DNA of 64,000 nucleotides from Nibrella saemangeumensis (lineage in GTDB: Bacteria; Bacteroidota; Bacteroidia; Cytophagales; Spirosomataceae): positions 62,001 to 126,000 of the forward strand of contig NZ_BAABHD010000002.1 in NCBI RefSeq assembly GCF_039541915.1. The letters run 5' to 3'. Made by a program: the position numbers and the translations under genes. Each line of letters starts with the position of its first letter. The first letter of the stretch is position 1. Below the pieces are notes generated by a model. The model saw only the letters and a program-made list of their open reading frames with translations. It ran no database searches and had not been told where the DNA came from. Below are positions 34,552-43,973 of the stretch, in pieces.

Positions 34552-36612
34552 ATGGAAACAAAGACTGTTACGGAATTTAAGCCCTACGTCTCTCCCTCCC
34601 AATCCCCGGCCGAGTTCACCCTGAAGGCGGTCATTACGGGCGCGCTGTTCGGCGTATTGTTCGGGGCCGCCACGGTGTACCTGTCGCTGAAAGCCGGTTT
34701 GTCGGTATCGGCTTCCATTCCCATTGCGGTGCTGGCGATTTCGCTGGGGCAGCGGTTTCTGAAAACAACCATTCTCGAAAATAACATTATCCAGACCACC
34801 GGCTCGGCGGGCGAATCCATCGCGTCGGGGGTGGTCTTTACCCTTCCCGGCTTTCTGTTCCTGACGCAGGCCGAAAACGGGCAGAGCGTCGGTGCGGAGT
34901 TTTTTAACTACTGGACCATTCTCACACTGGCCATTCTGGGCGGACTGCTCGGCACATTGATGATGATTCCGCTGCGCCGGGCGCTGATCGTGCAGGAGCA
35001 TGGCGTCCTTCCTTATCCGGAGGGAACGGCCTGCGGCTCGGTGCTGATTGCCGGCGACCGGGGCGGAAACTTTGCCAAAACCGCCTACCAGGGTCTAGGC
35101 TTCGCGCTGGCGTACGCTGTACTTCAAAAAGTCTTACACTTCATTGCCGAGGTCCCTACCTGGGCTACCAACCAGGCCAACCGGTATTTTCCGTCGGCGA
35201 CCGTCAACGGTGAGATTACGCCGGAGTACCTGGGCGTGGGGTATATTATTGGTTTCCGCATCTCAGCGGTGCTGGTCGGTGGCGGTATCCTGGCGTGGCT
35301 GGCGCTCATTCCGTTGTTAGCATCGCTGGTGCCGGGCGATGTAATTGCCCAGCAGTTGATTAAGTTCGGCTACCTCACCAACCTGGAAACGGCCGGCGGC
35401 CCCGGTGGCTGGAACCCGGCAACCCGTACGTTTACCGATACCGCATCGGCGATTTACCGGGCCTACATCCGGCAAATTGGGGCAGGTGCCGTAACGGCCG
35501 GCGGTTTTATGACGCTGCTGAAAACCATACCGACCATCGTCTCCTCTTTCAAAAGCAGCTTTGGCAAAGTGCAGCAGGTCGGCGTTGAGGGCGGTGTCCG
35601 GCGGACGGAGCAGGATTTGTCGATACGCGTGGTAGTGATTGGCAGCCTGGTGCTGGTAGCGCTGATGGTTATACTACCCCAAATTCCGGGTGATTCGCTG
35701 CTGACGAAGCTACTTATCGGCGTGCTGGTTATTGTCTTCGGCTTTTTCTTCGTAACGGTAGCCAGCCGGATTGTGGGCCTGATTGGGTCCAGTTCCTCGC
35801 CGGTATCGGGCATGACCATTGCCACCATTATGGGTACCGCGCTGGTGTTTATTGGCATGGGATTAACCGGTAAGTTCTACGAACCGGCCGTGCTGGTCGT
35901 GGGTGGGATGATCTGTATTGCAGCCGCCACCGCCGGGGCTACCTCGCAGGATTTGAAAACCGGTTATCTGGTGGGCGCTACACCCAAGTACCAGCAGATG
36001 GCCCTGTTTGTCGGTGTTATTGTCTCGTCGCTGGCCATTGGCGCAACCGTTAAGGTACTCGACACACCCACGCCCGACCTGGTGGCGCAGGGCATTACCC
36101 ACGCCATTGGCAGCGATAAATTTCCGGCTCCGCAAGGTACGCTGATGGCTACGCTCATCAAAGGTCTTCTGTCGTTTAACCTCGACTGGCAGTTTGTGCT
36201 GGTCGGTGCCTTTTTCGCCTTAGTCATCGAATTAATGGGCATTAGTGCGCTGGCGTTTGCCGTTGGCCTTTACCTACCCCTCTCGACTACCCTGCCTATC
36301 TTCGTGGGCGGATGTGTCAAAGCGGCTGTAGACTGGAACGCCAAGCGGAAGAACATCGTGGAGGAAGATGCCGATCTGGGTCGCGGCAACCTGTTTGCCA
36401 CCGGTCTGGTTGCGGGGGGCGCGCTGGCGGGCGTATTGATTGCCCTGCTATCGGTTAACGACAATGTCTACAACGCCCTGGCCAGCATTTCCCTGGAACC
36501 GGCCTTAGCCAGTGCTTTAGGCGAAGGCGGTTATCACCTGCTGGGTGCTTTGATGTTTGCGGCCCTGGCGCTGGTACTGTACCGGGTAGCAACAAAACGA
36601 GTGGAAGCTTAA
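34552..36612 (+). CDS. OPT family transporter
   Basis: 686 residues from the ATG at 34552 (METKTVTEF); a TTG six codons earlier is possible. About 14-16 membrane helices are seen. OPT family signatures include SPAEFTLKAVITGALFGVLF, KTTILENNIIQTTGSAGES, YPEGTACGSVL and ATAGATSQDLKTGYLVGATP. OPT proteins import oligopeptides or iron-siderophore-type chelates with protons. The gene follows GH9 at short distance and may share its transcript, but a functional link to glycan use is not evident. A perfect hairpin lies right after the stop. Confidence 0.93.
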   Translation: METKTVTEFKPYVSPSQSPAEFTLKAVITGALFGVLFGAATVYLSLKAGLSVSASIPIAVLAISLGQRFLKTTILENNIIQTTGSAGESIASGVVFTLPGFLFLTQAENGQSVGAEFFNYWTILTLAILGGLLGTLMMIPLRRALIVQEHGVLPYPEGTACGSVLIAGDRGGNFAKTAYQGLGFALAYAVLQKVLHFIAEVPTWATNQANRYFPSATVNGEITPEYLGVGYIIGFRISAVLVGGGILAWLALIPLLASLVPGDVIAQQLIKFGYLTNLETAGGPGGWNPATRTFTDTASAIYRAYIRQIGAGAVTAGGFMTLLKTIPTIVSSFKSSFGKVQQVGVEGGVRRTEQDLSIRVVVIGSLVLVALMVILPQIPGDSLLTKLLIGVLVIVFGFFFVTVASRIVGLIGSSSSPVSGMTIATIMGTALVFIGMGLTGKFYEPAVLVVGGMICIAAATAGATSQDLKTGYLVGATPKYQQMALFVGVIVSSLAIGATVKVLDTPTPDLVAQGITHAIGSDKFPAPQGTLMATLIKGLLSFNLDWQFVLVGAFFALVIELMGISALAFAVGLYLPLSTTLPIFVGGCVKAAVDWNAKRKNIVEEDADLGRGNLFATGLVAGGALAGVLIALLSVNDNVYNALASISLEPALASALGEGGYHLLGALMFAALALVLYRVATKRVEA

Positions 36613-36625
36613 TTCTCTGCCTGTT

Positions 36626-36662
36626 CTCTGTTCGTCCGCAATACAAGCGCGGACGAACAGAG
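36626..36662. terminator. Perfect 14-bp hairpin between convergent genes
   Basis: CTCTGTTCGTCCGC and its exact complement surround a 9-nt loop, between the OPT stop and the stop of the serine hydrolase gene on the other strand. It lacks a strong T-tract, so it is likely but not certain to terminate. Confidence 0.7.
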
Positions 36663-36668
36663 GATGAC

Positions 36669-38264
36669 TTAAACCGCTCTACGGCCCTGGAGTACGGGTC
36701 GTTTGTCCTTCTGCCCTTTAGACATGGCAGTGATGCTATTCAGGAATTCAATCTGTATGCCATCCTGCCCAAAACGACAGGTTACCGTGTCGGAATGCGG
36801 GGTTTCGGTGAACCGCCATGTCATCACAAATGTATTCTCATCCGTCCAGGCCCCACTGGCGGCTACGCGGCTGGATGTTCCCGGCTTTTTGGGACTAGGG
36901 ACCAGATTCGGCGGAGTGCCGGGCATGGTAGTCCTGCCATCTGTCCACCGGCCAATACCGGCCGTAATGGCGTGTATGCCGGTTTCGTCCTGTACTTTAA
37001 ATAGACACGTATTTTTGTCGAAAGTCAGCGATACGGTCTGGATCTTCAGGTCGTTGGGTTCCAGCCGGAATGTCTTGCCCGACACGGCCGACTGTAACGA
37101 GGATGCTGCCGGCTGAGTGGACAGCGGCATTATCAGCGAAGTGATCTTCTGTTTCAACTGAGCCTGTGCCGTACTATTTTGCGGTAAAGCGCCCGCTTTC
37201 ATAGCCGGTAACAGAATAGTCCAGATCTGGTTGAGCGTTGACTGCATATTGGCTGTTTCGCTCGTAATGGCAACTACTGCATCCTGCTCGGGCATTACCA
37301 CGCAGTATTGTCCGTAAGCACCATCGCCCCGATAGCTGTTGTGCCGGCACCGCCAGAACTGATAGCCATACCCCTGGCTCCAGTCACTCTCCGGATTTGG
37401 CTTGCTGGCTCCGGTACCTGGCGTGCCGGATTGCACCTGAAAGGAGGTAGCTTCGCTGACCCAGGCCTCCGGCACGAGTTGCTTCCCACTCCAGCGGCCT
37501 TTCTGCAAATACAACTGTCCGAATTTGGCGATGTCCTCCGTCTTTAGGCTGAGTCCCCAACCGCCGGTATTAATCCCCTGCGGATTAACATCCCAGGTAG
37601 CGCCTACAATGTTCAGCGGCTCAAATAAGCGAGGTGTCAGGTATTGTAATACCGTCTGACCGGTTATCTTTTGCAGAATTGCCGAGAGCATGAACGTAGC
37701 CCCGCTGTTGTAGACAAAATGAGTTCCCGGCTGATGATCGACCGGCAGGGCTAGAAAATTCTTTATCCAGGTATCGCTGGCTCTCATCGCGCCGGTGGTG
37801 TCTTTGTCATGACCGGTCGACATGGTCAGTAAATCCTTGATGCGCATTGCAGCCAGATTGGGTCCAACCTTTTCGGGCGTATCGCTGGGGAAGAAGGAAA
37901 TAACCCGGTCTTCTACCTTCAGTAGGTTCTCGTTTACCGCCAGACCAATAGCCGTTGACGTAAAGCTCTTGCTCAGCGAATAGAGCGTATGTTTCAGTTC
38001 CGGTGCGTACGGTGCCCACCAGCCTTCGGCTACCACCTTTCCGTGGCGGACAATCATCAGGCTGTGGAGGCCGGCATTGTTCTCTTCCAGCGACTCAACC
38101 AGCGCCAGAATATCGGAGGAGGCTATACCCTCAGCTTCCGGCGTACTGCGGACGAGCCTGGCTACTGGTCGGGACCAGGCTAAATCTGGTAACGTTGTGG
38201 CTATGCCCAGGCCGGCAGCACCCAGGCCCAGGTATTTCAGAAATTCCCGGCGATTCGTTTTCAT
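36669..38264 (-). CDS. Tat-exported serine hydrolase (class C beta-lactamase/PBP fold)
   Basis: 531 residues. The N-terminus has a twin-arginine signal (NRREFLKYLGLGAAGLG), so export is by the Tat route. The hydrolase domain (about 45-365) has the SxxK motif at Ser96-Lys99 (LYSLSKSFT). At the usual YxN position it reads YNSGATF, so the third residue is Ser instead of Asn, a known variant in this clade. A GDGAYGQY box replaces the KTG motif. A C-terminal extension of about 150 beta-rich residues follows (MPLSTQPAASSLQSAVSGK onward). Such enzymes act as peptidases or esterases; actual substrate unknown. Confidence 0.9.
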   Translation of the reverse strand: MKTNRREFLKYLGLGAAGLGIATTLPDLAWSRPVARLVRSTPEAEGIASSDILALVESLEENNAGLHSLMIVRHGKVVAEGWWAPYAPELKHTLYSLSKSFTSTAIGLAVNENLLKVEDRVISFFPSDTPEKVGPNLAAMRIKDLLTMSTGHDKDTTGAMRASDTWIKNFLALPVDHQPGTHFVYNSGATFMLSAILQKITGQTVLQYLTPRLFEPLNIVGATWDVNPQGINTGGWGLSLKTEDIAKFGQLYLQKGRWSGKQLVPEAWVSEATSFQVQSGTPGTGASKPNPESDWSQGYGYQFWRCRHNSYRGDGAYGQYCVVMPEQDAVVAITSETANMQSTLNQIWTILLPAMKAGALPQNSTAQAQLKQKITSLIMPLSTQPAASSLQSAVSGKTFRLEPNDLKIQTVSLTFDKNTCLFKVQDETGIHAITAGIGRWTDGRTTMPGTPPNLVPSPKKPGTSSRVAASGAWTDENTFVMTWRFTETPHSDTVTCRFGQDGIQIEFLNSITAMSKGQKDKRPVLQGRRAV

Positions 38265-38343
38265 GAAGTTAGGGGTAGGGTATTCTATTACGAAGAGGTA
38301 GCGGCAACAAAAATCTACTCAGATAGCGTAATCTCGTCCGCTT

Positions 38344-40854
38344 TTACGCAAATGCTCCGGCCACCGGCTCTACCGTAATGATTATAAACTTTGATGTAGG
38401 CGTATTACTGATGTGGGCAACGCTGGCAATGGGCACCAACGGATTGGCTTCCGGGTAATAAGCAGCCGTATTGCCTTTTGGAATGTCGTACGGTATGGCA
38501 ATGAATTTCTCCAGCTTCCGCTGCTGACCCTCAAAGTGGCTGGTGATGTTTACCAGTTGCTTCTCTCCAATGCCCCGTTCCTGCATGTCCTGAGCGTTCA
38601 TGAAGATTACTCGCCGTTCGCCGTAGACACCCCGGTAGCGGTCATTGTAGTCGTAGACGGTGGTGTTGAACTGGTCGTGGCTGCGGATGGTCATTAGCAC
38701 CAGTTGGCCGGGCTCCAGTTCGTGCTTCTTCATCTCCGTCACCGTAAAGTTCGCCTTACCGTTTTCCGTGGTGAAGTTACGTTCGCGGGGGCCGTTGGGC
38801 AGGTAGAAGCCGCCGAGCTGACGGATCTTTTGGTTAAACTTATCGAAACCGGGGATGACACGGGCGATGACCTCGCGGATACGGTCGTAATTATCCACAA
38901 ATCCTTGCCAGTCGACTGTGCTGCGGGTACCTAAGGTCGCCATGGCGATACCGGAAACAATGGCCACTTCGCTCCTCATTTCACCCTCCAGCGGTTTCAG
39001 CACGCCTTTGTTCTGGCTGACCACACCCATTGAGTTTTCGCAGGAGGTAAACTGCTGCCCCGACGCCTGTGTATCAATATCCAGGTGGGCCAGCGTCGGC
39101 AGCATTAGGGATGTTTCGCCGGTTACCAGATGCCCGCGATTGAGTTTGGTGCTGATGAATACCGTCAGCCGTTGCTTCCGCATTCCCTCAGCCACAAACT
39201 CCGTATCGGGCGAAGCCGACAGAAAGTTGCCGCCCAGACTCATGAAGACCTTGGTTTTCCCTTCGTACATGGCTTTGATGGTCTCCACCGTATCCAGGCC
39301 ATGGTCGCGGGGCGGCTGAAAGTTAAACTCTTTTTCCAGTGCATCCAGAAATTCTTTGTGCGGACGCTCCCAGATACCCATCGTCCGGTCGCCCTGCACG
39401 TTGGAGTGGCCACGCACCGGACAAACACCCGCGCCGGGTATACCGATGGCTCCTTTCAGCAAGTGCAGGTTGACGATCTCCTGAATGGTCATCACCCCGT
39501 TTTTCTGCTGCGTGAGGCCCATGGCCCAGCAGGTGATGATCTTCTGTTTGGTTGCCATCAGGTTGGCGGCTTCCCGCAACTGCTCCCGCGACAAGCCGCT
39601 TATCTCCTCAATATCCTCCCAGCTTGTGTTCCGGATATTGGTCAGAAAAGCTTCGTAGGTGGTCGTATATTGGTTGATAAACGCATGGTCAACCACCGTG
39701 CCGGGATTCTGCTCCTCAGCTGCCAGCAGGTGCTTCAGGATCCCCCGCAGCACGGCCATGTCGCCGTTTACCTTTACCTGTAGGTACAGGTCGGTAATTT
39801 TGGTCCCTCTCCCCAGCAGTGTACCCACCGCCTTGACGGGGTTTAGAAAGTCCTGCGGGTTTTTGAAGTGGTCCAGACCGGCTTCCCGCAATGGATTAAC
39901 GGCAATGATTTTAGCTCCATTATGTTTGGCGTGTTGCAGCGCCGTCAGCATCCGGGGGTGATTGGTGCCGGGGTTTTGCCCCATAATCAGAATCACTTCC
40001 GCATCGTGAATATCGTTCAGCGTTACCGATCCTTTACCTAAGCCAAGGGTGGGACTGAGGGCCGAACCGCTGCTTTCGTGACACATATTGGAGCAGTCGG
40101 GCAGGTTGTTGGTGCCGAACTGCCGCACAAAAAGCTGGTACAGAAATGCCGGTTCATTGGGTACCTTGCCCGAGGTGTAAAAGATAGCTTCGTCGGGCGA
40201 GGCCAGCGCGTTCAGTTCATCGGCGATCAACCGAAACGCATCGGACCAGGCAATGGGGCGGTAATGGGTATCGCCCTTACGAAGAACCAGTGGGTGCGTC
40301 AGGCGACCGGCGTTATTCAGGTCTCGGTCGGTCATGTGCGATAAGTCCACCACGCTGTGCTTCGCAAAGAAATCCGGGCCGGCCCGGCGGGTGTCGGCAT
40401 CGGAGGCAGTGGCTTTAGCGCCGTTTTCGCAGAACTCGGCAATCGCCCGGTCCCGGTCGGGATCGGGCCAGGCGCAGGATGAGCAGTCGAATCCATCTTT
40501 CTGGTTGAGTTTCAATAAGGCGTGGGTACCCCGGCTGACACCGGCTTCACCCCAGGAAAAGGCCATGGATTTCAGCACGGCAGGTACACCGGCAGCCACG
40601 CTGGCGGGTTTACCCAACGTCAGGCCCGTAAATTCCTCGGGTGGCTGGGCCAGTACAGAAAACTTATATTTGGCATTCACAGTATCGGGGGCGGGGAAAA
40701 TCCGGGTATCGGTATCCGGCTTACCGGCCGGGTCGTAATGGTCGTTGGTTCGCTCCGTACCCTGGCCGGGGCGTTCACCGCTTTTAGGCTCATTCGCCAC
40801 ATGCTGCTCGGCCGGGTTGCTGGGTTTGGCACTATTATTTGGAGACTTTTCCAT
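38344..40854 (-). CDS. FdhF/YdeP-type molybdopterin oxidoreductase
   Basis: 836 residues from the ATG at 40854 (MEKSPNNSAK). The frame extends 28 codons further, but the added part has no family character. The core is a molybdopterin-binding domain of the formate-dehydrogenase-like group: FDCSSCAWPDPDRD near the start (YdeP clade), PLVLRKGDTHYRPIAWSDAF, YTSGKVPNEPAFLYQLF, CHESSGSALSPTLGLGKGSV, IGIPGAGVCPVRGHSNVQGDRTMG and the C-terminal dinucleotide-binding domain with TIRSHDQFNTTVYDYNDRYRG. YdeP of E. coli is linked to acid resistance, but the reaction is unknown. It follows the DUF5009 gene; neither has a clear electron partner here. Confidence 0.92.
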   Translation of the reverse strand: MEKSPNNSAKPSNPAEQHVANEPKSGERPGQGTERTNDHYDPAGKPDTDTRIFPAPDTVNAKYKFSVLAQPPEEFTGLTLGKPASVAAGVPAVLKSMAFSWGEAGVSRGTHALLKLNQKDGFDCSSCAWPDPDRDRAIAEFCENGAKATASDADTRRAGPDFFAKHSVVDLSHMTDRDLNNAGRLTHPLVLRKGDTHYRPIAWSDAFRLIADELNALASPDEAIFYTSGKVPNEPAFLYQLFVRQFGTNNLPDCSNMCHESSGSALSPTLGLGKGSVTLNDIHDAEVILIMGQNPGTNHPRMLTALQHAKHNGAKIIAVNPLREAGLDHFKNPQDFLNPVKAVGTLLGRGTKITDLYLQVKVNGDMAVLRGILKHLLAAEEQNPGTVVDHAFINQYTTTYEAFLTNIRNTSWEDIEEISGLSREQLREAANLMATKQKIITCWAMGLTQQKNGVMTIQEIVNLHLLKGAIGIPGAGVCPVRGHSNVQGDRTMGIWERPHKEFLDALEKEFNFQPPRDHGLDTVETIKAMYEGKTKVFMSLGGNFLSASPDTEFVAEGMRKQRLTVFISTKLNRGHLVTGETSLMLPTLAHLDIDTQASGQQFTSCENSMGVVSQNKGVLKPLEGEMRSEVAIVSGIAMATLGTRSTVDWQGFVDNYDRIREVIARVIPGFDKFNQKIRQLGGFYLPNGPRERNFTTENGKANFTVTEMKKHELEPGQLVLMTIRSHDQFNTTVYDYNDRYRGVYGERRVIFMNAQDMQERGIGEKQLVNITSHFEGQQRKLEKFIAIPYDIPKGNTAAYYPEANPLVPIASVAHISNTPTSKFIIITVEPVAGAFA

Positions 40855-40940
40855 AACGCGTTTGCACCACCCTGGAGACGATGCTGTTACTGTAAACCTG
40901 TATAGCTTGTGAAGGTTTTTGCTTTCCCTCCCGTTCATTT

Positions 40941-42173
40941 CTATAACTTCAGCCGGATACCATTTCTACTGAGAACGCCCGCTACCCATACGCATAGCAA
41001 AGCAAACACCAGCGATTTTAATAGCCCGACAACGCCGGTGAGCAGGAATGCGGGCAGGCTAAGATCCGCCAGCACCACAATGGCGTAGGCAAAATAGGGC
41101 ATCAGGTAGCACAGGAGCGTGTCTGTCCCGCCCGGTTTAATGACGTTGAACCAGGGCGATTTACCGCGCAGATCAGCCAGCCAGTACACGGCCATAAAGG
41201 CCAGGATGGTAAACGCACTGCACAGGAACAGCCACGGCGGAGTGGACCTGATTTTGGAGATGTCCCAGAAGGTGCGGGTATAAAAACCCAGCAGGAGCAG
41301 TACGGCCGCGATGGCCCCTAACACCAGCATTAAAGCACGATTGTTGGTCTGCTTCCGGTAGTACTGGAAGATGAGTGTGGTGAGGATGCCGCCCAGCGTG
41401 AAGGCCGGTAACGTGCCGCCGATAATGGCGTTTGGCAGTAGTTTTAAGAAACTGTCTTTGGGAATCAGTTGCGCGCTGGCGATCATACTCAGCGCACAGA
41501 ATACCAGCCAGATTATCAAAAGTGGAGCGAATTTCCCCCGACTGACCGTATAGCTCAGCGCTCCCACCAGATACGACCAGCCGATAAGGCCCAGAATACC
41601 CCACCAATACGTAGAAAAGCGGTTGACAGCGTCGCCCTCTCCGCCCCGGTATATAACCGCCAGGGTGAGCAGGATGCCGATGCCGGCCAACTGCGCGAGC
41701 CGGACAATCCACGCATTAGCCGTCTTCGGGTATGCATTCCAGATCAGGATAAACGCCAGGCACGATAAAGAATACCACACCACCCGCTCCATACCGGTAG
41801 CCTCGGCGTTGATATTCTCGCCGTTCACCAGAAACAAGCCCATGACCAGTAGGGCCAGCGTCCGGCCCGCAATATGGCGCAGCAACTGAAAGGTATTGTC
41901 GCCCTTCTGCCGCCGGGCGCTCACGGCAAAGGGTATCGACATACCCACAATAAACAGGAAAGCCGGAAAGATGGTATCGGCGAAACCCAGCCCGTCGGCC
42001 TGAGCGGGTACATGCTCCAGCCAGGTGGGGATACCCGTCAGCGACCACAGGTCATTGACAAATATCATGAATACCATGGTGATGGCTCGCATAATGTCGA
42101 TAGAAGCAATTCTGGTAGGTGCAGCCTGCCGGGCCGAACCGGTGGCGGGTGGAGTAGCGATGGGGTTTACCAT
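40941..42173 (-). CDS. DUF5009-type membrane acyltransferase-like protein
   Basis: 410 residues from the ATG at 42173 (MVNPIATPPA). About 10-12 membrane helices. The start RIASIDIMRAITMVFMIFVND and FADTIFPAFLFIVGMSIPFAV are hallmarks of the family of heparan-alpha-glucosaminide N-acetyltransferase-like (NagX, DUF5009) proteins, which move acyl groups onto sugars across the membrane. The HGSNAT catalytic His is not clearly identifiable. The YdeP-type enzyme gene follows after 86 bp on the same strand. An exact function is not known. Confidence 0.85.
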   Translation of the reverse strand: MVNPIATPPATGSARQAAPTRIASIDIMRAITMVFMIFVNDLWSLTGIPTWLEHVPAQADGLGFADTIFPAFLFIVGMSIPFAVSARRQKGDNTFQLLRHIAGRTLALLVMGLFLVNGENINAEATGMERVVWYSLSCLAFILIWNAYPKTANAWIVRLAQLAGIGILLTLAVIYRGGEGDAVNRFSTYWWGILGLIGWSYLVGALSYTVSRGKFAPLLIIWLVFCALSMIASAQLIPKDSFLKLLPNAIIGGTLPAFTLGGILTTLIFQYYRKQTNNRALMLVLGAIAAVLLLLGFYTRTFWDISKIRSTPPWLFLCSAFTILAFMAVYWLADLRGKSPWFNVIKPGGTDTLLCYLMPYFAYAIVVLADLSLPAFLLTGVVGLLKSLVFALLCVWVAGVLSRNGIRLKL

Positions 42174-42198
42174 ATATCTTCCGGATGAGAGCATTGGG

Positions 42199-42206
42199 TA
42201 TATTTG
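42199..42206 (+). promoter_or_regulatory. Candidate -7 box TATATTTG
   Basis: TATATTTG fits TAnnTTTG exactly. It lies 123 bp before the epimerase start and only 26 bp from the divergent DUF5009 start. No good -33 TTTG at the right spacing was found. Confidence 0.35.
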
Positions 42207-42328
42207 CTAACTTGCCGGAAAAGTACAATCATAAATTGAAATTGTAAATCCCTAAACCTGTTTCGCTTCGTACCGGAGACAGTAACCGGGCACCTCCTTT
42301 TGCCTTTATTCCATAATTGCCCTTACCC

Positions 42329-43966
42329 ATGAAACGGAAAACGTTAACGCTTGCTTTCCTGGTAACGGCCGGATTGTCGATCCGGCTGCTACTGTCCTAT
42401 ACCTCAGTCCATCAGACACCCGACCCGGCGGTAAAAGCCAAACTGGCCGGCGACATCGAGAAGTCGATTAAAACGGAGCTATTGAATAAGTGGTATCCAC
42501 AGGCGGTTGATACCGAATACGGCGGCTTCCTCAGCACCTTTACGTATGATTGGAAACCGACCGGCACCCAGGACAAGATGATTGTGACGCAGGCCCGCCA
42601 CATCTGGTCCAACGCCAAAGCGGCCCAGTTGTACCCGGAGGTAACGCATTGCCTCAGCAGCGCCCGACACGGTTACCTGTTCCTGCGCGATAAAATGTGG
42701 GACAAGACACATGGCGGCTTCTACACGCTGGTCGACCGGCAGGGCAACGCCAAACGGGGATCGAACGGCTCCTTACAAAAAACAGCCTACGGAAACGCGT
42801 TTGCTATCTACGGGCTGGCGGCTTACTACCAGTCCTCCGGCGACACCAGTGCATTGAACCTGGCGAAAAAAACCTTTATGTGGCTGGAAAACCATAGCCA
42901 CGACCCTACCCTAAAAGGCTACTTTCAGGATCTGGCCGAAGATGGCACCCCGGTCAAGCGCACCGCCGACACGCCGGTGACCTCAACCGTAGGTTACAAA
43001 GACCAGAACAGCTCCATCCACCTGCTGGAAGCCTTCGCCGAGCTCTACCAGGTATGGCCCGATCCGCTGGTGCGCGAACGCCTGCAGGAAATGATGGTGC
43101 TAATCCGCGATGTCATTGTGACGCCTAAAGGTTACCTGACGCTGTTCCTGACACCCGACTGGAAGCCGATCTCCTTCCGCGATGAATCTGAGGAAGAAAT
43201 CCGGAAGCACTACTACCACATCGACGAGGTATCCTTCGGGCACGACATCGAAACGGCGTTCCTGTTGCTGGAAGCCTCGCACGTGCTGGGGCTGGAACAC
43301 GATGCCAAAACCATGCAGATCGCCAAAAAGATGGCGGACCATACCATCCGAACCGGCTTTGATCCCGGCGTTGGCGGCATCTACGACGGCGGGTACTACT
43401 TCAAAGGCAAAGACGATATAACCATTATCCGCGAGGGCAAAAACTGGTGGGCGCAGGCCGAAGGCCTGAATACGCTGCTGATGATGGCTGATTTGTACCC
43501 CAACGACCCGCTCGATTATTTCAGCCGCTTCCAGAAGCAGTGGGACTACATCAACAAGTACGTAATCGACCACGAGCATGGCGAGTGGTTTCAGGGGGGG
43601 ATCGATAAGGAACCGAAGCACAAAACCGGATTAAAAGGCCAGATCTGGAAAGCATCTTATCACCAGTTCCGATCGCTCTTCAGTGTAGTGCAACGGCTGC
43701 GGCCGGATACCACCCCGCCAACTGCGCCTAAAAACGTAAAGGCCAGCGTAGCAAATAATGCCGTACAGGTAACCTGGGACAAATCGACTGACAACCGCAA
43801 CCTGATCGGCTATACCATTTACCAGAACGGCAAAAAAATTGGATTCACCCCGCTGACGAGCTTCTCGGTACCCGATGCAAGCCGGCAGAAAGGAAGCAAA
43901 GTAACCATACGGGCTGTCGATTTTCAGGGTAACCAGTCAGGTGTAAGTAACACAACGGCAATTTAA
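42329..43966 (+). CDS. Exported AGE-family epimerase with C-terminal fibronectin III domain
   Basis: 545 residues from the ATG at 42329. An N-terminal hydrophobic segment (RKTLTLAFLVTAGLSIRLLLSY, about 3-25) looks like a signal peptide or anchor. Residues about 37-450 are the alpha/alpha-barrel of N-acylglucosamine/cellobiose 2-epimerases: conserved Arg in TQARHIWSNAK, His in SFGHDIETAFLLLEASH, then HGEWFQGGIDKE and a final IWKASYHQFRSL. A fibronectin III domain fills about 460-545 (TPPTAPKNVKAS...VQVTWDKSTDN). The family is usually cytoplasmic, so export and the FnIII tail are unusual. The sugar dehydrogenase gene starts 7 bp after the stop, so both are one operon. Confidence 0.9.
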   Translation: MKRKTLTLAFLVTAGLSIRLLLSYTSVHQTPDPAVKAKLAGDIEKSIKTELLNKWYPQAVDTEYGGFLSTFTYDWKPTGTQDKMIVTQARHIWSNAKAAQLYPEVTHCLSSARHGYLFLRDKMWDKTHGGFYTLVDRQGNAKRGSNGSLQKTAYGNAFAIYGLAAYYQSSGDTSALNLAKKTFMWLENHSHDPTLKGYFQDLAEDGTPVKRTADTPVTSTVGYKDQNSSIHLLEAFAELYQVWPDPLVRERLQEMMVLIRDVIVTPKGYLTLFLTPDWKPISFRDESEEEIRKHYYHIDEVSFGHDIETAFLLLEASHVLGLEHDAKTMQIAKKMADHTIRTGFDPGVGGIYDGGYYFKGKDDITIIREGKNWWAQAEGLNTLLMMADLYPNDPLDYFSRFQKQWDYINKYVIDHEHGEWFQGGIDKEPKHKTGLKGQIWKASYHQFRSLFSVVQRLRPDTTPPTAPKNVKASVANNAVQVTWDKSTDNRNLIGYTIYQNGKKIGFTPLTSFSVPDASRQKGSKVTIRAVDFQGNQSGVSNTTAI

Positions 43967-43973
43967 GTGTAGC

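Noticed and set aside
36669..38264. Serine hydrolase as a true class C beta-lactamase
   Set aside because: It lacks the KTG motif and has Ser instead of Asn in the YxN motif, and it has a long C-terminal extension; a peptidase or esterase is more likely.
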